From contig NZ_RBAN01000003.1 of NCBI RefSeq assembly GCF_003626655.1, forward strand, positions 186,001 to 250,000: a stretch of 64,000 nucleotides of DNA. The letters run 5' to 3'. How positions within the stretch are numbered: position 1 is the first letter of the stretch; each line of letters opens with the position of its first letter. Below, in pieces: positions 32,771-40,641 of this stretch. Under the pieces are notes generated by a model. The model ran no database searches. It saw nothing but the letters and a program-made list of their open reading frames with translations, and had not been told where the DNA came from. The position numbers and the translations under genes were made by a program. Origin of the DNA: Micromonospora costi. Lineage in GTDB: Bacteria; Actinomycetota; Actinomycetes; Mycobacteriales; Micromonosporaceae.

Positions 32771-34438
32771 TCACATCCTCTCGGGCGCGGAGACGCCCAG
32801 CAGGTGCAGGCCGTTGGCGATCACCGTGCGGGTGGCGTCGTTGAGCCACAGCCGGGCGCGGTGCAGGTCGCTGACCTCCTCGTCGCCCTGCGGCGCGATC
32901 CGGCAGTTGTCGTAGAACCGGTGGTACGCCTGCGCGACGCTCTCCTCCAGGTAGCGGGCGACCCGGTGCGGCTCGCGCAGCTCGGCCGCCGTGGCCACCA
33001 CGGCCGGGAACTCGGCGAGCGCCTTGAGCAGCTCGTTCTCCTTCTCGTGGCCGAGCAGCTCCGGGCGGAAGGCGTCGCCGTCGCCCCGGGTCAGGCCGAT
33101 CTCGGCCGCGTTGCGGGCGACGCCCGCGGTGCGCGCCGCCACGTACTGGACGTAGTAGACCGGGTTGTCGTTCTTGGCCCGGGTCCACAGCTCCACGTCG
33201 ATGTCGATGGGCGAGTCGGCCGAGTAGCGGGCCAGGGCGTAGCGGGCGGCGTCCACGCCGATCGCCTCGACCAGGTCCTCCAGCGTGATGACCGTGCCGG
33301 CCCGCTTGCTCATCCGCATCGGGGCGCCGTCGCGGACCAGGTTGACCAGCTGGCCGATGAGGATCTCCAGGTTGCGCTCCGGGTCGTCGCCGAAGCACGC
33401 GGCCATCGCCTTCATCCGCCCGATGTAGCCGTGGTGGTCGGCGCCCAGCATGATCACGACCCGCTCGAAGCCGCGCTCGCGCTTGTCGAGGTAGTAGGCG
33501 CAGTCCGCCGCGAAGTAGGTCCACTCGCCGTTGGACTTGCGCAGCACCCGGTCCTTGTCGTCGCCGAACTCGGTGGTGCGCAGCCAGGTCGCGCCCTCGG
33601 CCTCGAAGACGTGGCCCTGCTCCCGCAGGCGGGCCAGCGCGAGGTCGAGCTCGCCGCGGTCGTGCAGGTCCTTCTCGTTGAAGTAGGTGTCGAACTCGAC
33701 CCCGAAGTCGCGCAGCGACGAGCGGATCTCGTCGAACATCAGCGCGACGCCCTCGACCCGGAAGACCTCCTGGGCCGCGGCGTCGTCGAGCGAGAGCACG
33801 TCGGGCCGGCGGGCCTGGACCTCCGCGGCGATCTCCGAGATGTACGCCCCGCCGTAGCCGTCCTCCGGCACGGCCTCGCCCTTCGCGGCGGCCAGCAGGG
33901 ACCGGGCGAACCGGTCGATCTGGGAGCCCGCGTCGTTGAAGTAGTACTCGGTGCCCACCTCGGCGCCGGTGGCGCGCAGCAGCCGGCTCAGGGCGTCGCC
34001 GACCGCCGCCCACCGGACCCCGCCGATGTGCACCGGGCCGGTCGGGTTCGCCGAGACGAACTCGAGGTTGATCCGCTGCCCCGCGAGCCGCTCGCTGCGG
34101 CCGTACTCCGCGCCCGCCTCGACGATCACCCGCGCGAGCTGGCCGGCGGCGGCCGCGTCCAGCCGGATGTTGAGGAAGCCCGGCCCCGCGATCTCCACGG
34201 ACTTGACCCCCGGCGCCCGGCCCAGCTCGTCGGCGAGCGCGCCCGCCAGCTCCCGCGGCGGCAGGCCCACCTTCTTGCTCAGCTGCAACGCCAGTGTCGA
34301 GGCGTAGTCGCCGTGCTCCGGGTTCCGGGGTCGCTCGACCGTGGTCTCCGCGGGCAGCACGGCGGGGTCCAGGCCCCGGTGGGTGAAGACGGCGTGGGCT
34401 GCGGCGAGGACGGCCTCGGCGAGTTCTGCGGGAGTCAC
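32771..34438 (-). CDS. argS: Arginyl-tRNA synthetase
   Basis: Class I synthetase charging tRNA-Arg, 555 residues. Motifs: SANPTGPVHIGGVR (HIGH-like), the KMSKS-like MRMSKRAG, and a C-terminal DALR anticodon-binding domain (about 440-555). The N-terminal domain before HIGH is the ArgS-specific additional domain. Start GTG 34438 has no Shine-Dalgarno; TAACAT ends 6 nt upstream, suggesting a leaderless mRNA. First gene of argS-lysA-hom, divergent from the DUF3105 gene. Confidence 0.97.
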   Translation of the reverse strand: MTPAELAEAVLAAAHAVFTHRGLDPAVLPAETTVERPRNPEHGDYASTLALQLSKKVGLPPRELAGALADELGRAPGVKSVEIAGPGFLNIRLDAAAAGQLARVIVEAGAEYGRSERLAGQRINLEFVSANPTGPVHIGGVRWAAVGDALSRLLRATGAEVGTEYYFNDAGSQIDRFARSLLAAAKGEAVPEDGYGGAYISEIAAEVQARRPDVLSLDDAAAQEVFRVEGVALMFDEIRSSLRDFGVEFDTYFNEKDLHDRGELDLALARLREQGHVFEAEGATWLRTTEFGDDKDRVLRKSNGEWTYFAADCAYYLDKRERGFERVVIMLGADHHGYIGRMKAMAACFGDDPERNLEILIGQLVNLVRDGAPMRMSKRAGTVITLEDLVEAIGVDAARYALARYSADSPIDIDVELWTRAKNDNPVYYVQYVAARTAGVARNAAEIGLTRGDGDAFRPELLGHEKENELLKALAEFPAVVATAAELREPHRVARYLEESVAQAYHRFYDNCRIAPQGDEEVSDLHRARLWLNDATRTVIANGLHLLGVSAPERM

Positions 34439-34444
34439 CGATCC

Positions 34445-34450
34445 ATGTTA
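34445..34450 (-). promoter_or_regulatory. argS -10 box TAACAT
   Basis: TAACAT on the minus strand, 6 nt before the argS GTG. The divergent plus strand has a TAGACT box a few bases away (34457-34462) that may serve the DUF3105 gene. Confidence 0.45.
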
Positions 34451-34537
34451 TCGGGGGTAGACTCGGTCCCCGCGGCGGCGACCCGTTGTCTGCACCAGAC
34501 CGCCGGCTCCCCTGACCGACCGACCTGACGAGGCACG

Positions 34538-35341
34538 ATGAGCATCAGCACCCCGGGCGGCGAGCAGCGCCGTCCGACCGTGGTCAGCACGGGCAAGAAG
34601 CCGGCCGCGGGCCGTCCGGCGTCGGGCGCCAAGGCCGGATCCGGCAAGCCGGCGGGCACGCCTCGGGCCGGTGGCGGCGGCAAGGGCCCCCGCAAGCCGA
34701 TCACCCCCGTCAAGGTCAGCCAGGGCCGCGCCAAGGGCCCGATCATCCTCTTCGTCGTCGTGGGCCTGGTCGCCGCGGGCATCATCGGCGTCGGCGCGTG
34801 GGCCGCGTTCCAGGGCTCCAAGCCGTGGGAGGAGCGGGCCGACGCCATCGACGGCATCGTGAACTACCGGGAGAAGGACCCGGAGCTGGTCAAGGGCAGC
34901 AACCACCAGCCCGGCAAGGTCAACTACACGATCCTTCCCCCGGTGGCCGGCCCCCACAACCAGAGCTGGCAGAACTGCATGGGCGACGTCTACGACGCCC
35001 CCATCGCCAACGAGCACGCGGTGCACAGCCTCGAGCACGGCGCGATCTGGGTCACCTACCGTCCGGACCTGGCGGCCGACCAGGTCAGCAAGCTCGCCGA
35101 CAAGGTGCGCGGCAACGAGAAGATGCTCATGAGCCCGTTCGACGGCCTCGACAAGCCGATCTCGCTGCAGGCCTGGGGCTACCAGCTCAAGGTCGACAAC
35201 GCCGACGACAGCCGGATCGACGAGTTCATCAAGACGCTGCGGGTGAACGCGTCGATCGAGGGTCCGACCGCCCTGTGCAACCAGGGCATCACCGCCACCG
35301 GCACCACGCCGCGCGACGGCGTGCAGATGCCGACCCAGTAA
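34538..35341 (+). CDS. DUF3105 membrane-anchored protein
   Basis: A 267-residue protein with a Lys/Gly/Pro-rich cytoplasmic end (1-65), one membrane helix (about 68-92, PIILFVVVGLVAAGIIG) and an extracytoplasmic DUF3105 domain. The domain includes NYTILPPVAGPHNQSWQNCMG and HSLEHGAIWVTY, with conserved His and Cys. Its function is unknown; the His/Cys/Met content and the pairing with a DUF305 gene suggest metal handling, which is inference. ATG at 34538 has GAGG upstream. The stop lies 9 nt before the DUF305 start. Confidence 0.85.
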   Translation: MSISTPGGEQRRPTVVSTGKKPAAGRPASGAKAGSGKPAGTPRAGGGGKGPRKPITPVKVSQGRAKGPIILFVVVGLVAAGIIGVGAWAAFQGSKPWEERADAIDGIVNYREKDPELVKGSNHQPGKVNYTILPPVAGPHNQSWQNCMGDVYDAPIANEHAVHSLEHGAIWVTYRPDLAADQVSKLADKVRGNEKMLMSPFDGLDKPISLQAWGYQLKVDNADDSRIDEFIKTLRVNASIEGPTALCNQGITATGTTPRDGVQMPTQ

Positions 35342-35350
35342 AGGACTCCG

Positions 35351-36016
35351 ATGACGGCTCCCGCGACGCTGGACAGCACGCCCGACACCTCGGCCACCGA
35401 CGACGGCGGCCGGGGCAACGGTCGACGCCTCGGCCTGGTGGCGGGAGCCGTCGCCGTCGTGCTCGCCCTTCTGCTCGGTTACGCCGGCGGGCTGCTGACC
35501 CCCCGGTTGACCCGCCCGGGCGACGACTCGGTCGAGGCCGGCTTCGCCCGCGACATGACGGCCCACCACGCCCAGGCGGTCGAGATGGGTCTCATGGCCT
35601 TCCAGCGCGCCACCGATCCCGAGGTGCGCAGCATGGGTGGTGACATCGCCACCGGTCAGCAGGGCGAGATCGGCACGATGCAGACCTGGCTGCGGTCGTG
35701 GGGCCTCGACCCGACCGGCTCCCAGCCGCGGATGGCCTGGATGGCGGACGGCGCGGGCCTGGTCAAGAACGGCCTGATGCCGGGCATGGCGACGCCCGAG
35801 GAGATGGCGAAACTGCGCGACGCGCAGGGCCGGGAGTTCGACCTCCTGTTCCTGACCATGATGATCAACCATCACCTCGGCGGCATCCACATGATCGATG
35901 GTGTGCTCGACGAGAGCGACGAGCCGGACGTGGTCCGTACGGCGCAGATCATGAAGAACACCCAGCAGACCGACCTCACCAATCTCACGAACGCCAAGAA
36001 GCGCCTGGGCGGCTGA
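35351..36016 (+). CDS. DUF305 membrane-anchored protein
   Basis: A 221-residue protein with an N-terminal helix (about 27-48) and a ferritin-like helical DUF305 domain. The family motifs FARDMTAHHAQAVEM and LFLTMMINHHLGGIHM supply paired His and Met residues that suit copper or another soft metal. It is translated with the DUF3105 gene (AAGGA 6 nt before ATG 35351). Other DUF305 proteins are linked to copper resistance in some bacteria. The palindrome at 36033-36092 ends the pair. Confidence 0.88.
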   Translation: MTAPATLDSTPDTSATDDGGRGNGRRLGLVAGAVAVVLALLLGYAGGLLTPRLTRPGDDSVEAGFARDMTAHHAQAVEMGLMAFQRATDPEVRSMGGDIATGQQGEIGTMQTWLRSWGLDPTGSQPRMAWMADGAGLVKNGLMPGMATPEEMAKLRDAQGREFDLLFLTMMINHHLGGIHMIDGVLDESDEPDVVRTAQIMKNTQQTDLTNLTNAKKRLGG

Positions 36017-36032
36017 CCCCGCCCCTCCACGT

Positions 36033-36092
36033 TGATCAAGAGGTTTGCGTCACCACCGGGCCGCCGGCTGACGCAAACCTCTTGATCATTTT
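36033..36092 (+). terminator. Strong intrinsic terminator (GATCA-bounded palindrome)
   Basis: A perfect 20-bp stem (36033-36052 with 36069-36088) starts 16 nt after the DUF305 stop and is followed by TTTT at 36089-36092. It has a 16-nt loop. The outer ends read TTGATCAAGAGGTT, related to the other GATCA-bounded palindromes. Confidence 0.85.
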
Positions 36093-36185
36093 GGCGACAC
36101 CGGCCGCGGGGACCAGCCCGGTGGCTTTGGGCGGTGTGTCCGATTACGTTGCTTGGGGAGTTTTCTCCCCACATATCGTGACCAG

Positions 36186-36905
36186 ATGCGATTCGGGCTC
36201 GTTGCGCAGGACGTGGGGGTTGCACTCAGAGACGCACGGCGTTCCGTCACCAGCTGGTGCCGGCGCCACACCATCGGCGGTGACGGGGCGGTGGCAGCCG
36301 TCCGTCGCGGACAGCGGCAGGGCGAGCCGGGGATGCTCAGCCGCGAACAGGAACTCGAACTGATCGACACCCTGCGGGGCACCCACCCGGACGCGTTCGG
36401 CCTGGACGAGGAGCTGTGGACGCGCCAGAGCCTCACCGCTCTCATCCAGAACCGGTTCGACGTCCCGTTGGACGCCGGCGCGGTCGGGGCGTACCTGCGG
36501 GCCTGGGGGTTGGGTCCGCGGGAGCCCCGCGAGCGCGCCTGCGGGCTCTGCGTCGGCGCCGTGGAGCGCTGGGTACGCAGCGAGTACCCCGCGATCACCC
36601 GGGCCGCCCAGGAGCATCTCGCCGAGGTGTACTGGATCGGCCGGGTCCGGTTGCGGGGCACCATGCCCGCGGCCGACGTGGTGTCGGCCGTCTCCTCCCG
36701 GGGCCGGGTCCGGTTCATGATCACCACGCCGAACGTCGACCCGCCGCTCCCCCGCGAGTTCGTCCTGCGGCTCAGCGGCGAGGAACAGCGCACCGTGCAC
36801 CTCATCGTGGACGGCTCCTGGGCCCGCAACGAGTGGCCGCGCCGGCTGCCCCGGCGGATCGTGCTGCACCCGCTGCCCAGCTGCGGCCGCGCCGTCGCCG
36901 CCTGA
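36186..36905 (+). CDS. Winged-helix (IS630-like HTH) orphan protein
   Basis: A 239-residue protein starting MRFGLVAQDV at ATG 36186; a TTG at 36153 would add 11 residues without support. The central part, TRQSLTALIQNRFDVPLDAGAVGAYLRAWGL (about 75-105), matches the winged-helix found at the N terminus of IS630-type transposases. No DDE catalytic part follows; instead the C-terminal half ends VDGSWARNEWPRRLPRRI, a proline/arginine-rich segment. It may be a domesticated DNA-binding protein. No inverted repeats flank it. A 12-bp hairpin (36965-36996) follows. Confidence 0.6.
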   Translation: MRFGLVAQDVGVALRDARRSVTSWCRRHTIGGDGAVAAVRRGQRQGEPGMLSREQELELIDTLRGTHPDAFGLDEELWTRQSLTALIQNRFDVPLDAGAVGAYLRAWGLGPREPRERACGLCVGAVERWVRSEYPAITRAAQEHLAEVYWIGRVRLRGTMPAADVVSAVSSRGRVRFMITTPNVDPPLPREFVLRLSGEEQRTVHLIVDGSWARNEWPRRLPRRIVLHPLPSCGRAVAA

Positions 36906-36964
36906 CCCGGCTCCGCGAACCGGGGACCGGCCCTCACCCGCCGCGGCGGGAACCGGCAGACCCA

Positions 36965-36996
36965 CGGCGGCGGGGGCCCGCGAACCCCCGCCGCCG
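36965..36996 (+). terminator. Terminator hairpin after the winged-helix gene
   Basis: A 12-bp perfect stem (CGGCGGCGGGGG, 36965-36976, with CCCCCGCCGCCG, 36985-36996) and an 8-nt loop, 59 nt after the stop. It also shields the tRNA gene. Confidence 0.65.
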
Positions 36997-37070
36997 CCAC
37001 GTGCCGACGGACGCCTGCGACGGCGCGGCGCGCACGGCGGATACCGATTCGTCGTTCGCGGAGGACGTTT

Positions 37071-37076
37071 GCTAGT
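37071..37076 (+). promoter_or_regulatory. tRNA-Arg -10 box TAGTCT
   Basis: TAGTCT lies 16 nt upstream of the mature tRNA 5' end, at a fitting distance for a short leader removed by RNase P. -35 is unclear. Confidence 0.4.
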
Positions 37077-37092
37077 CTTCTCCAGTCGCTGA

Positions 37093-37164
37093 GCCCCCGT
37101 AGCTCAGGGGATAGAGCACCGCCCTCCGGAGGCGGGAGCGCAGGTTCGAATCCTGCCGGGGGCA
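37093..37164 (+). tRNA. tRNA-Arg(CCG)
   Basis: A full cloverleaf can be drawn. The acceptor stem is GCCCCCG/CGGGGGC, the D stem GCTC/GAGC, and the anticodon stem CCGCC/GGCGG around loop CTCCGGA (anticodon CCG, reads CGG). The T stem is GCAGG/CCTGC around TTCGAAT, and the discriminator base is A. The sequence then reads CCG, so CCA is not encoded. CGG is a frequent arginine codon at this GC content, so the tRNA should be important. Such genes are common integration sites, but no integrase is seen here. Confidence 0.97.
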
Positions 37165-37343
37165 CCGTTTCTTGCTAGTACGTGGCTAATGCCCAATTGC
37201 GGAAGTAGCATCGCCGCTTGACTGACCTGCGGAAACATCGATTCCTTGCGAGTTGGTCAGGGAGCAGGTTGCCGCGACGGTGTCCTCCGAATAGTCCGTC
37301 GTGCAGTTCATCCGCCGGCGCGATACTGCCGCGTGCCTGCTGT

Positions 37344-37997
37344 TCAGGCGGATTCGACGATCCGGTTTTCCCAGGCCCAGACCGCGATCTCTGTGCGATT
37401 GCGCAGGCCGAGCTTCGTCTGGATGGTCGAGACGTGACTTTTGACTGTGCTCAGGGAGATGAACAGCTCGGCCCCGATCTCCAGGTTGGTACGGCCGCGT
37501 GCGATCTCCCGCACCACATCGATCTCGCGCTCTGACAACGACCGCAGCGCCTTGTCAGGCACTCCTGCCGGCCTGGTCAGGTGGCGCAGCAGCCGTACGG
37601 TGACCGACGGGGAGACCAGCGCCTCGCCGTCGTGCGCGGCACGCACGGCCTCGATGAGCAGAGCCGGACCGGCGTCCTTGAGGATGAAGCCGACCGCACC
37701 GCCGCGCAGCGCCCCGTACACGTACTCGTCGAGGTTGAACGTGGTGACCACGATGACCCGCATCGGGTGGGGTACGCCGGGCCCGGCCAGGGCCCGGGTT
37801 ACCTCGATGCCGTCGAGCCGGGGCATCCGGATGTCCACCAGGCAGACGTCGGGACGCAACTGGCGGGCCTGGGCGATTGCGTCGACACCGTCTGACACCT
37901 CGGCGATGACGCTGATGTCCGGCTGGTCTTCGAGGATGAGCTTCAGGCCCCCACGGATCATCGCCTGGTCGTCGGCGATCAGTACGCGGATCGTCAT
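37344..37997 (-). CDS. NarL/LuxR-type response regulator
   Basis: A 217-residue regulator: receiver domain (1-120) with DD at 9-10 and phospho-acceptor D55 (LVDIRMP), and a LuxR-type helix-turn-helix (about 150-210, LSEREIDVVREIARGRTNLEIG and STVKSHVSTIQTKLGLRNRTE). It is the partner of the histidine kinase upstream; its ATG overlaps the kinase stop (ATGA). It likely controls the divergent ABC transporter at 39754-41609 and possibly its own operon. Confidence 0.95.
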   Translation of the reverse strand: MTIRVLIADDQAMIRGGLKLILEDQPDISVIAEVSDGVDAIAQARQLRPDVCLVDIRMPRLDGIEVTRALAGPGVPHPMRVIVVTTFNLDEYVYGALRGGAVGFILKDAGPALLIEAVRAAHDGEALVSPSVTVRLLRHLTRPAGVPDKALRSLSEREIDVVREIARGRTNLEIGAELFISLSTVKSHVSTIQTKLGLRNRTEIAVWAWENRIVESA

Positions 37998-39136
37998 CGA
38001 GGCCGTCCCTCGTGGATAGGCAGGGTGGCCAGGACCGACCAGCCGGCGTCGGGGCGGGGACCGGCGTGGAGCGTGCCGCCGAGGGTTTCGACGCGTTCGC
38101 GCATGCCGAGGAGGCCGTACCCGCCACGATGGGAGGCGCGGGCGGGGCCCGGTGGCGCATCGTTGACCACGTCGACCGTGACGCTGGACGGGTTCTGGTC
38201 GACGGCGATGGTGACGCCGCGGGCGTGCGGCGCGTGGCGGGCCACGTTCGTCAGCGCCTCTCGGACGATCCGGTACACGGTGCTGGTCACCTCCGGCGGC
38301 CATGCCGTCCTCTGCTCGGGCATTCGCAGGCGCACCGGCGGCCCCTGCCGGTTGAAGCGCTCGACGAGTACGTCGAGCTGTTCCGTCCCGGCCGAGGCCG
38401 GCGGCGCGTCCTCGGCATCGCGTAGCAGCCCGACCACGCGGCGCATCGCGCGCAGCGCCTCGGCGCCGGCGGCCTCGATCCCGGTCAGCGACTCGGCCAC
38501 CTGCCCCGGGTTCTTCCGCGCGACGACGTGGGCGGCCTGCGCCTGTATCAGCATGCCGGTGATGTGGTGGGCCACCACGTCGTGCAGTTCCCGGGCCAGC
38601 TCCAGCCGCTCGTCCCGGCGTACCTCCTCGGCGGTGGCAGCCGCCCGGTCGTCCTGCAGCCGCAGCGCCAGCCCGACCGCGACCGCGCCGAGCCAGGCCA
38701 CGACGTTCATCAACACGACCCCCGAGGCGCCCGAGGCATGCGGCCGGGCGGCGAGATGGGCGCCGCCGACCACCGCGAGCCCTCCGACTGCAAGCACACC
38801 AGCCGGTACGGGAGGCAGGGCGCGCACCGCCGACCCGACGAGGACGGCGAGCGCCAGCGCCATCGCCGGTCCTGGCTCGGTCGGGAGGTGGAACACCCGG
38901 GCCACCGCGATGGCCAGTCCAGCGATCCCGAGACCGGCGACCGCCGCCCACGCACGCTGTCGCCGCCGTACCAGCGCCAGCACACAGACCACCACGGCAC
39001 CCGCACCGCCCGCCAGCCAGTACCGGGTGCCCCACGTCTCAGCGATCGCCGCGGCCTCGAGGCCGATCGCGGCGAGGAAGACCACGGCGAGTCCCGCCGT
39101 GGCCGCGGCCCGGAACAGCCGATCCCAGATGCTCAC
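37994..39136 (-). CDS. Sensor histidine kinase (HisKA_3)
   Basis: A 380-residue kinase with an N-terminal membrane domain of five to six helices (about 1-150), a HisKA_3 dimerisation region with ARELHDVVAHHITGM (H185 is the phospho-acceptor) and a HATPase_c domain ending GGYGLLGMRERVETLGG. Start set at GTG 39136; a TTG at 39145 that overlaps the upstream stop (TTGA) is a good alternative. The membrane domain resembles the separate upstream protein, notably PGPAMALALAVLVGSAVRALP. It belongs to the same family as LiaS/DesK-type sensors with few external loops, so it probably senses membrane or antibiotic stress. Confidence 0.92.
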   Translation of the reverse strand: MSIWDRLFRAAATAGLAVVFLAAIGLEAAAIAETWGTRYWLAGGAGAVVVCVLALVRRRQRAWAAVAGLGIAGLAIAVARVFHLPTEPGPAMALALAVLVGSAVRALPPVPAGVLAVGGLAVVGGAHLAARPHASGASGVVLMNVVAWLGAVAVGLALRLQDDRAAATAEEVRRDERLELARELHDVVAHHITGMLIQAQAAHVVARKNPGQVAESLTGIEAAGAEALRAMRRVVGLLRDAEDAPPASAGTEQLDVLVERFNRQGPPVRLRMPEQRTAWPPEVTSTVYRIVREALTNVARHAPHARGVTIAVDQNPSSVTVDVVNDAPPGPARASHRGGYGLLGMRERVETLGGTLHAGPRPDAGWSVLATLPIHEGRPR

Positions 39137-39141
39137 CCAGT

Positions 39142-39636
39142 TCAAGTTACGAGGCCCCGTCCGGTCACACGCAGGCTGGTCCCGAGCACCACGGCAACCA
39201 GCCAGGTAACCGTGTTCACGATGGTCACCACGGTGAATCCCACCGCGTCCGGAAGAGCGGTCAGCCAGGTACCCACCACCACCGTGAACCCGCCCGCCGC
39301 GACGGCCGCGGCGCGCGGTCCCGGCAGCGTCCGGATCCCTGAGCCGACGAGTACGGCCAGTGCGAGTCCAGTGACCGGTCCCGGCTCCTGCGGCAGGTCC
39401 GCGACCCGGGCCACCACGACGGCCACCGCCGCTACCGCGAGCCCGCCCGCCACCGGCCAGGTCCGCCGCGGCCCGCGCAGCAGCGCGAGCACTCCCGCCA
39501 CCGCCCCGACCAGGCAGTCGAACAGCCAGTAGAGCCCGCCCCAACTGACCGCGATGAGGTACGCCGTGAGCCCAAGCCCGGTGACGAAGACCAACCCCAG
39601 GATGGCGTTCGTCGTCGTTCGGTGTGTCGTGTTCAT
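39142..39636 (-). CDS. Membrane protein paralogous to the kinase sensor domain
   Basis: A 164-residue protein with five predicted helices and no kinase part. Its central segment EPGPVTGLALAVLVGSGIRT aligns with EPGPAMALALAVLVGSAVRA of the kinase encoded 5 nt downstream. The two share a layout, so one arose from the other by duplication or split of a sensor domain. It may be an accessory sensor or decoy subunit. ATG 39636 has TAGCGT ending 7 nt upstream and no Shine-Dalgarno, so the operon mRNA may be leaderless. Divergent from the ABC transporter. Confidence 0.75.
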   Translation of the reverse strand: MNTTHRTTTNAILGLVFVTGLGLTAYLIAVSWGGLYWLFDCLVGAVAGVLALLRGPRRTWPVAGGLAVAAVAVVVARVADLPQEPGPVTGLALAVLVGSGIRTLPGPRAAAVAAGGFTVVVGTWLTALPDAVGFTVVTIVNTVTWLVAVVLGTSLRVTGRGLVT

Positions 39637-39643
39637 GCCGAGG

Positions 39644-39649
39644 ACGCTA
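39644..39649 (-). promoter_or_regulatory. TCS operon -10 box TAGCGT
   Basis: TAGCGT lies 7 nt before the ATG of the membrane protein, with TTCGCC 16 bp upstream as a weak -35. Consistent with a leaderless operon transcript. Confidence 0.45.
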
Positions 39650-39753
39650 GGGAATCGCCGCCCAAGGCGAACCGGTCAAAAGTAGGGCCGCCGACGTACC
39701 GCCCCATGCTTTGGACTGATGCCCGGCCCGCCCGCCGTTTACAGGATGAGCCC

Positions 39754-40641
39754 ATGCAAATACCACTCGTCCTGCACGCCGAGCGGCTGACCAAACGGTA
39801 CGGCCGCCGCACCGCATTGACCGACTGCGACCTGAGGATCCCGCGCGGGCATGTCGTCGGGCTGGTCGGCCCGAACGGAGCCGGCAAGTCGACGCTCCTC
39901 CAACTGGCCTGCGGTCTGATCGGACCGACCTCAGGTACGTTGTCCGTCCTCGGGTCCAGGCCGGCAGCCAACGCGGCGCACCTGGCCCGGGTCGGTTTCG
40001 TTGCCCAGGACACCCCGGTGTACGCCTCGTTCACCATCGCCGACCATTTGAAGATGGGTGCGTGGCTGAACCCGTCCTGGGACCTGGCGCTGGCCACGCG
40101 GCGGATCGCGGAGGTCGGCCTGGACCCCACACAGAAGGCGGGCCGTCTCTCCGGCGGCCAACGCGCGCAACTCGCGATGACCATCGCCGCCGCGAAGCGA
40201 CCCGATCTGCTCATCTTCGACGAGCCCGCCGCCGCGCTGGACCCCCTGGCACGTAAGGGCTTCATGCGCAGTCTCGTGGAGTTCGTGGGGGAGCTCGGCG
40301 CCAGTGCCGTGCTCTCGTCGCACCTGTTGAGCGACGTCGAGCAGGTCTGTGACTACCTCGTCGTACTCTGCGACTCGCGCATCCAGATCGCCGGTCCGGT
40401 CCGGGACCTGCTCGCCTCGCACCGCCGGATCGCCGGCGATCCGGCGAAAATGCCGGCCACGATGAGCGCCGGGATCGAGGTCATCTGGGCGGAGCACGGC
40501 CACGCCCTGGTTCGGGGCGATGCAGCGGTACGGGCCAGGGACGCCGAGCCGGTCACGCTGGAGGAACTGGTCCTCGCCTACATGTCGCGGGCCGCCGGAA
40601 CGGTTACCGCGCCCCGCGCGAGTGCGGCGGTGTCGCGATGA
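39754..40641 (+). CDS. ABC transporter ATP-binding protein
   Basis: A 295-residue ATPase of the drug-export (CcmA/BcrA-like) group. Walker A GPNGAGKST (K45), signature LSGGQRAQ, Walker B LLIFDEPAAALD and the switch histidine in LSSHLLSD are all intact. The C-terminal 70 residues are divergent. Start at ATG 39754 with AGGATGAG just upstream; the frame stays open to 39622 without similarity. Its stop overlaps the permease start (ATGA). It faces the two-component operon and is the likely target of that system. Confidence 0.92.
   Translation: MQIPLVLHAERLTKRYGRRTALTDCDLRIPRGHVVGLVGPNGAGKSTLLQLACGLIGPTSGTLSVLGSRPAANAAHLARVGFVAQDTPVYASFTIADHLKMGAWLNPSWDLALATRRIAEVGLDPTQKAGRLSGGQRAQLAMTIAAAKRPDLLIFDEPAAALDPLARKGFMRSLVEFVGELGASAVLSSHLLSDVEQVCDYLVVLCDSRIQIAGPVRDLLASHRRIAGDPAKMPATMSAGIEVIWAEHGHALVRGDAAVRARDAEPVTLEELVLAYMSRAAGTVTAPRASAAVSR

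Noticed and set aside
36153..36905. Active IS630-family insertion sequence
   Set aside because: Only the helix-turn-helix part is present; there is no DDE domain, and no terminal inverted repeats or TA target duplications are visible.
37093..37343. Integration (att) site of a mobile element at tRNA-Arg
   Set aside because: No integrase, excisionase or repeated tRNA 3' end was found in the window; kept only as a possibility in the findings.
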